The translations under genes and the position numbers were made by a program. The notes below the pieces were generated by a model. It did not search any database. It worked only from the letters and a program-made list of their open reading frames with translations, and had not been told where the DNA came from. Positions 59,489-64,000 of a stretch of 64,000 bases of DNA are shown one piece after another. Within the stretch, counting starts at the first letter, position 1. Each line of letters begins with the position of its first letter. The DNA comes from Erythrophleum ivorense (lineage: Eukaryota > Streptophyta > Magnoliopsida > Fabales > Fabaceae), in NCBI GenBank assembly GCA_026724425.1, contig JAIUCV010000574.1:310001-374000 (forward strand), written 5' to 3'.

Positions 59489-62400
59489 TGTAACACCCCA
59501 CACAAAGATAAGTTAAAAATAAAGAGATTAATTAATAAAATAAACCAAAATCCTTGCTAGAGAATAATTTTTTAATTCTAAGATCATGAACCCAAGAAAA
59601 CTTCAACCATAATGAATTAATACACTGAGAAGACAATTAATTCAATTCTTAAGGTTATAACTCTAAATTTTACTTAATTTAATCCAACATAATCCAAAAA
59701 CACTCAAAAAACCCAATCGAATATTAATACTATAATTGTTCTTGTAAGAAACTTAACTAAGGCATACAATCTCAAAAATTAATAGAAAAATTCAAATCTC
59801 CTGAATCTAAGTTAGCTATCTTTCGAATAGAGTCGATTATAGCCTAGGATATTATAAATCATGCGCACCATAAGGCAAGGCCCTTAAGCATAACAAAGGA
59901 GTCCAAGACTAGCTAGAAGTAAAATCTTTTTTTTTTTATTAACCTTCTTATTTCAAAATTTTGTCTTAAGATTCTTATCAACAAGGGTATTCCTCTTATA
60001 GCCAACTATTAACAGACCTCAAGTAGCTTTAACCCTACTAGGTTAATTAATTAATACTATTTGTCTTTGACTGAGTCTAGCTAAAGTCATTCACAACATT
60101 GTTACATCAATTACAACCTAAATAACTCATACTTTCATCAATCTCTAAGTGAACCCTACCTAACTATTCTAGAATTAGAAAGATCACTAAGAAATTTAAG
60201 GTCTCTATGCGAGTACACAAGGTTAGGTATGAAACCTCAAGCATGCAATCCAACTTCCAATTACTTCAAATTCACCCAAGAAAGATTTAAGAGAAACATA
60301 ACTGAAGGGGAATCCAATACCTTAGATAACATAGCTATTAGGAAGGTATTCTCAAATAATATCAAAGGGGCTTGCCGTCAATGTGGAAATTCCATTTTCC
60401 CTACAATTAATCTCTTCCTTAGAGGAGGTAGAAATTGAGAGAAAACCACAAGATATCAAATTAAGAATACTTAAGCCTAATGCACTATTAACTAAATTGC
60501 ATTAGATAAGATCCTCTCTTCACACAATAGCAAAGTCACCCTAAATATTTTCCCAAGACACTCAAGTGACTTAGGAACTTTCATTCAATTTAACTAAGGC
60601 TTAATAGGTACAAGGTACAACTATTTAGGGAACAAATAAGGCAAAAACACACAAAATGGCACAAATACCTTGGCTTGAGTTGTACATGACTGTGTATGCC
60701 AACACAAGCTGGCTGTGTGAATCTCTACCTTGCGATGCACTTATAAGAGACATCTCCAAATCCAAAAATTTATTGAATTTTAGGAGGTTTTTTGGAGGTT
60801 CTATCCTACTCCGATTCCTACCAACTTTATATGCTAGAACATCTATATGAGATCTAACATCAAGCGAAAACTCATGCCAAAACTTAAACATTTGGACCCT
60901 TAGGTGTGCACATCTCTAAAATTGCCTTGTTTAGGCCTTAGTTGACAAAATTTGTACTTTAAATGTACCAATTGATACTTTAACCTTCTCCAACCATAAC
61001 CAACTATCCTTAAGCAAATATCAATAGGTTTAACTAAGATCCAAACCTTAACAAATAGAAATATAACCCAATAACTTCTAAAATCATCCTTACCATGGGA
61101 ATATGGTTTCACTATACCCATGACCTACAAATTTTGGTCACACCCTTGCAAAACCTACCATATCATCCTAAACAAGTATTAAACCTTGAATTACACTAGT
61201 CTAAGACATAAAATACCACTCTTTCATCAAAATGTAAATTTTGACCATCTTAACTCCTTTTTTACACATCACAAACCCAAAACATGGAGTTCAAATCCAA
61301 TTCACCATAAATCTATCTAGAAAAAAAACTACCATCCAAATAAGCTTGCTTAATTCTTGAAAACCCAAAAGCACTAGAAATAGGCAAAGTGGCTAGAAAA
61401 AGCCTAAACTTCCCACTAAAACTCAAGGATTATCTCTTATACCACTAGTTACATATATTAATAGTTTAATAATTAATTCCATATTGATAAAGATTACTCA
61501 AATATTAACCTCACAATATTCATTAAGGATCATTTAAGTACAAACCTAAAGGTAAAAATCCTATAGCAATCATTCTTACTACAATTGGCCCTATAATTGG
61601 CATTATCAATCTAACTTTGCATTACATTCACATCATGTCAAGACCACAAATAGGGGTTGTTCAACAACCTTACATCCTTTTATAGCCTACCAAATGTCCA
61701 AGGAATGTGATGTTACCATAGCACAACACAAAAAGGAGGGGTAGATACTACCTTTTCTCATCCTTTTTTTTTCCTTTTTGATCTTTCATAGACTACTACT
61801 TGAACTGTATAACCTACAACTAGGGTGAAATGTAAAATCTCAATAATCAAAATACAATTCCAATTATATAAAATAAAATAAAACCATTATAATGCTTTAC
61901 ATAGAAACATCATAGAAAGCAAAACATGCACACACACAAAAATGAGAAGTTTGACTATCAAATGATTACTATCTCATACTAGTAGCCATATATCAATATA
62001 CTTAATTAGGGACCAATAACTCAAGGAGTGGTATGATCATGACAACTTCTTACTCTAAAACAAGCATAATCACAACTCAGTGCACAATCATGACATATAT
62101 ATATATGCATAGACAGGAGCATGATCACGGCTTAGTGTATGATTACAACACTTATACATAATTGGGAGCATGATCATAGCTCCATCGACCAAAATACCAT
62201 CACATTCCATAGTATCTCACAAGTATCAATAGTCAAACTCATCACTAGCATTATCTAATCACATATACAAGCAATCAATAGAATTTTTCTACATATATGA
62301 ATGGAATTAACCCCAATTACATCAAATGATGCATTTCCCAATTAAACTAGCTATAAATGCCTCTCAATTACAGTCTCAAGCCTTGAACAACCATAAACAT

Positions 62401-63358
62401 CAAGCACATACTCATTAATTCCAAGAACTCATAACTCTTAACAATACAAATCAATTTAGCTTAACTTACCCAAGCTTCTTAGAGCTCTAAATCCTAACTT
62501 TAAGCACAAGAACCAATATTCAACAATAGGTCTCCTAAAAATTCGCATATATGAAGTAAGTCACCAAAAAGTCAAGCTAAAAAATGAATTTTATGAAGGA
62601 AACCACCAAAAATAAGGAGTTAAACTTACCTATACATTAGGCTTCCTTCTTCTTCCTCTCTTTCACTTAAAAACACCCTAAAACTCTAAATCTACAAATT
62701 TACAATTCTGCAAAAGGTCAACAAACTACAAGATATTCAATTCAAAATGTAAAAGAAAAGGAGTAGAATAAGTTTCCCTTCACTCATTTGAGTCAAATCT
62801 CACATTTTCCTTATAGATCGGAGCTCCAAAACCAAATACTCAAGTCTCTCTCCTTATGTTTTCTTTCTCTTTTCTACTCATTTCATTGTCTTGAGCATGT
62901 AATGAAAGTCAGGGTGAGGATATGGTCAAATTTTTAATGAGTTAAGTCATAGGTTATGGATTTAAATGGGCTCTGGGTCTTGGGCTCCCATATATTTACT
63001 AGGTTTTAGCTTAGTATAAGCTTTGGTGTTGGGTTACTGCTTTTAAAACCAAAGGAATATAGAATCTCATATTAAAATTATTTTCAACTTAATTTAATTT
63101 GATTTAAAAGAATAAATAAAGTCTAATTAATTTTTTTGAGGGCAATATTCTAAATTTTTCAAATCAATTTAATTAAGCCTCTATAACTAAATTTTCTTAA
63201 TAATTCCATAAAACCCATATTTCTCTATATAATTTTATAAATCCTAATTTCTTTATTATTTTATAATAAATTTCCATTTCCTCAAAAAATGAATTAAACC
63301 TCAAATTAAGTTAGTTTCCTCTAAGATCTCAATTTAAAAAGCTTTTTCAAATATTACA
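59489..63358 (-). mobile_element. Family-2-related long LTR, copy J
   Basis: The left tip is TGTAACACCCCACAC and the right tip AATATTACA. Flanks CCGTA (59484-59488) and CCACA (63359-63363) agree at 3 of 5 bases, the others being transitions. In the same orientation as F it has an AAATCTCA(A)TAA(T)C region at 61837, a GATTACTATC(T/C)CATACTAG phrase (61964 here, 24660 in F), the GCATGATCACGGCTTAGTG block (62127; GGGGCTTAGTGCATC in F), a leader near 62620-62660 and GGTTATGG..GGGCT phrases near 62950. It is about 3.9 kb. The CpG array of F and G is not present. No coding domain is present. The right end is ambiguous by 51 bases because TATTACACCACA recurs. Confidence 0.6.
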
Positions 63359-63394
63359 CCACATGTTGCAATTGTAATGGACAACTCATTTGCA

Positions 63395-63412
63395 TGGTGT
63401 AATATTACACCA
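63395..63412. other. 18-bp perfect palindrome beside J
   Basis: TGGTGTAATATTACACCA is fully self-complementary. Its right half repeats the sequence at J's right tip (TATTACACCACA at 63352-63363 and 63403-63414). Confidence 0.75.
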
Positions 63413-64000
63413 CAAGCTTTTTTAAAAACGCAGTGTTTCAATTAATTAAGATGCTATATTTTAATACTTGTAGTGCATGGTGTGAGGAGCTCTACAAGAT
63501 GAATCTAACGACCATAAATTCTCTAACATGAAAGATTCCAGTTGGTGCCACCATTGGAGAGAAGCTAAACCCACATTTGCATATTGTAGGTGGAACTGGC
63601 AGAGGAAATTTAAGGAAAGAATGAATTATTTTATTATAAAAAACTTAGTGCATTTTTTCCTCCTTTTATTGATTTCTTGTTTTTCCAAAAGTTTAAGATA
63701 TAAAATATTATTTTTCTTTTTCTTTTGTTTAAAAGTAATAGATGTTGTAAATGATATAATTATATAAATGTCCATAAACCCTAAAGAATAACTCTCTAAG
63801 ATCCTTTCTTATATTTAATGGCATATACCATACAACTCTCCAAATATTTATGTTGTACAATTATATAGGTTAATTTTCTTATTTATATTATTGTAACTTA
63901 TAAGTATATCTTTATAATTTAAGACCTATAAATAGAAGGTATGTACTAGGTATGAAAAATCCAAATGAATGAGAATTGTCCACTTCTTTCTCCTTTCAAT
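63413..64000. other. Unassigned right edge
   Basis: It includes the dispersed segment 63475-63545. The remainder is AT-rich, with a 79-codon frame (63528-63767) that is low-complexity at its end and not recognised. Confidence 0.4.

Noticed and set aside
1..64000. tRNA, rRNA or organelle-derived genes.
   Set aside because: None was recognised by eye on either strand; a covariance-model scan could still find a short tRNA that reading missed.

Overview
The window looks like repeat-dense, AT-rich nuclear DNA of a flowering plant, probably pericentromeric heterochromatin. The evidence is plant-type Ty3/gypsy pol and gag relics, a TRIM element with a plant initiator-tRNA-Met primer site, hAT and CACTA remnants, long simple-sequence tracts, and no convincing host protein-coding gene. 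The species cannot be named from this sequence. No intact gene was found. Almost everything recognisable is a transposable element, broken by stop codons or by later insertions.

The main feature is a stack of very long LTRs (about 2.7 to 3.9 kb) that stand alone, with no pol between them. Family 1 has six long members: B (minus, runs off the left edge to 5679), A (246-3883, inside B), C (10466-13784), D (17947-20625), E (21995-28379) and H (39963-43785). It also has truncated 3' pieces at 37284-37766 and 38230-39365. Most members begin TGTAACACCC-like, end GGTGTTACA-like, and have exact or near-exact 5-bp target duplications. They share a modular layout: a 5' block, an array of about 30-bp repeats reading GGTGAGGC..CCAAAAGTCCCT, then about 120-150 bases further on a hairpin GAGATTC-N3-GAATCTC followed by CACCC. 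A second family (F 23156-25944 minus, G 31603-34430 plus, J 59489-63358 minus) has similar ends. F and G also carry the hairpin and a CpG-rich array of the self-complementary motif TTCGCCGCGGCGAA. Related blocks start at 31445, 34684 and 52084.

Layout from left to right: a minus-strand Ty3/gypsy element (5' LTR 6362-7543, decayed tRNA-Asp-type primer site, gag relic 5680-6150) was hit by B, and B by A. C is a clean solo LTR with a perfect TCAAA duplication. A CACTA-like non-autonomous element (about 14645-20850) was split by D. E was split by F. A hAT transposase relic lies at 29260-29900 (minus). G sits in a third LTR block. A complete TRIM (37767-38228) lies among truncated family-1 ends. 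A chromovirus pol/integrase relic with polypurine tract and 3' LTR (39366 to about 45300) was split by H exactly inside the integrase core. To the right come an A-rich kilobase, a Tat/Ogre-like terminus, duplicated AT-rich segments, a CACTA-type terminus, a 56-bp minisatellite LTR, a MITE-like inverted repeat, and J.

The nesting gives relative ages: gypsy gag element, then B, then A; chromovirus, then H; CACTA-like element, then D; E, then F; block I1, then G. Stop codons that look like TGG to TAG and CAA to TAA changes, and an all-transition primer site, suggest decay by cytosine deamination in methylated DNA. There is no sign of a cellular operon or defence system. The best candidate for something under-described is the modular long-LTR superfamily itself: shared ends, a shared hairpin and family-specific palindromic minisatellites.
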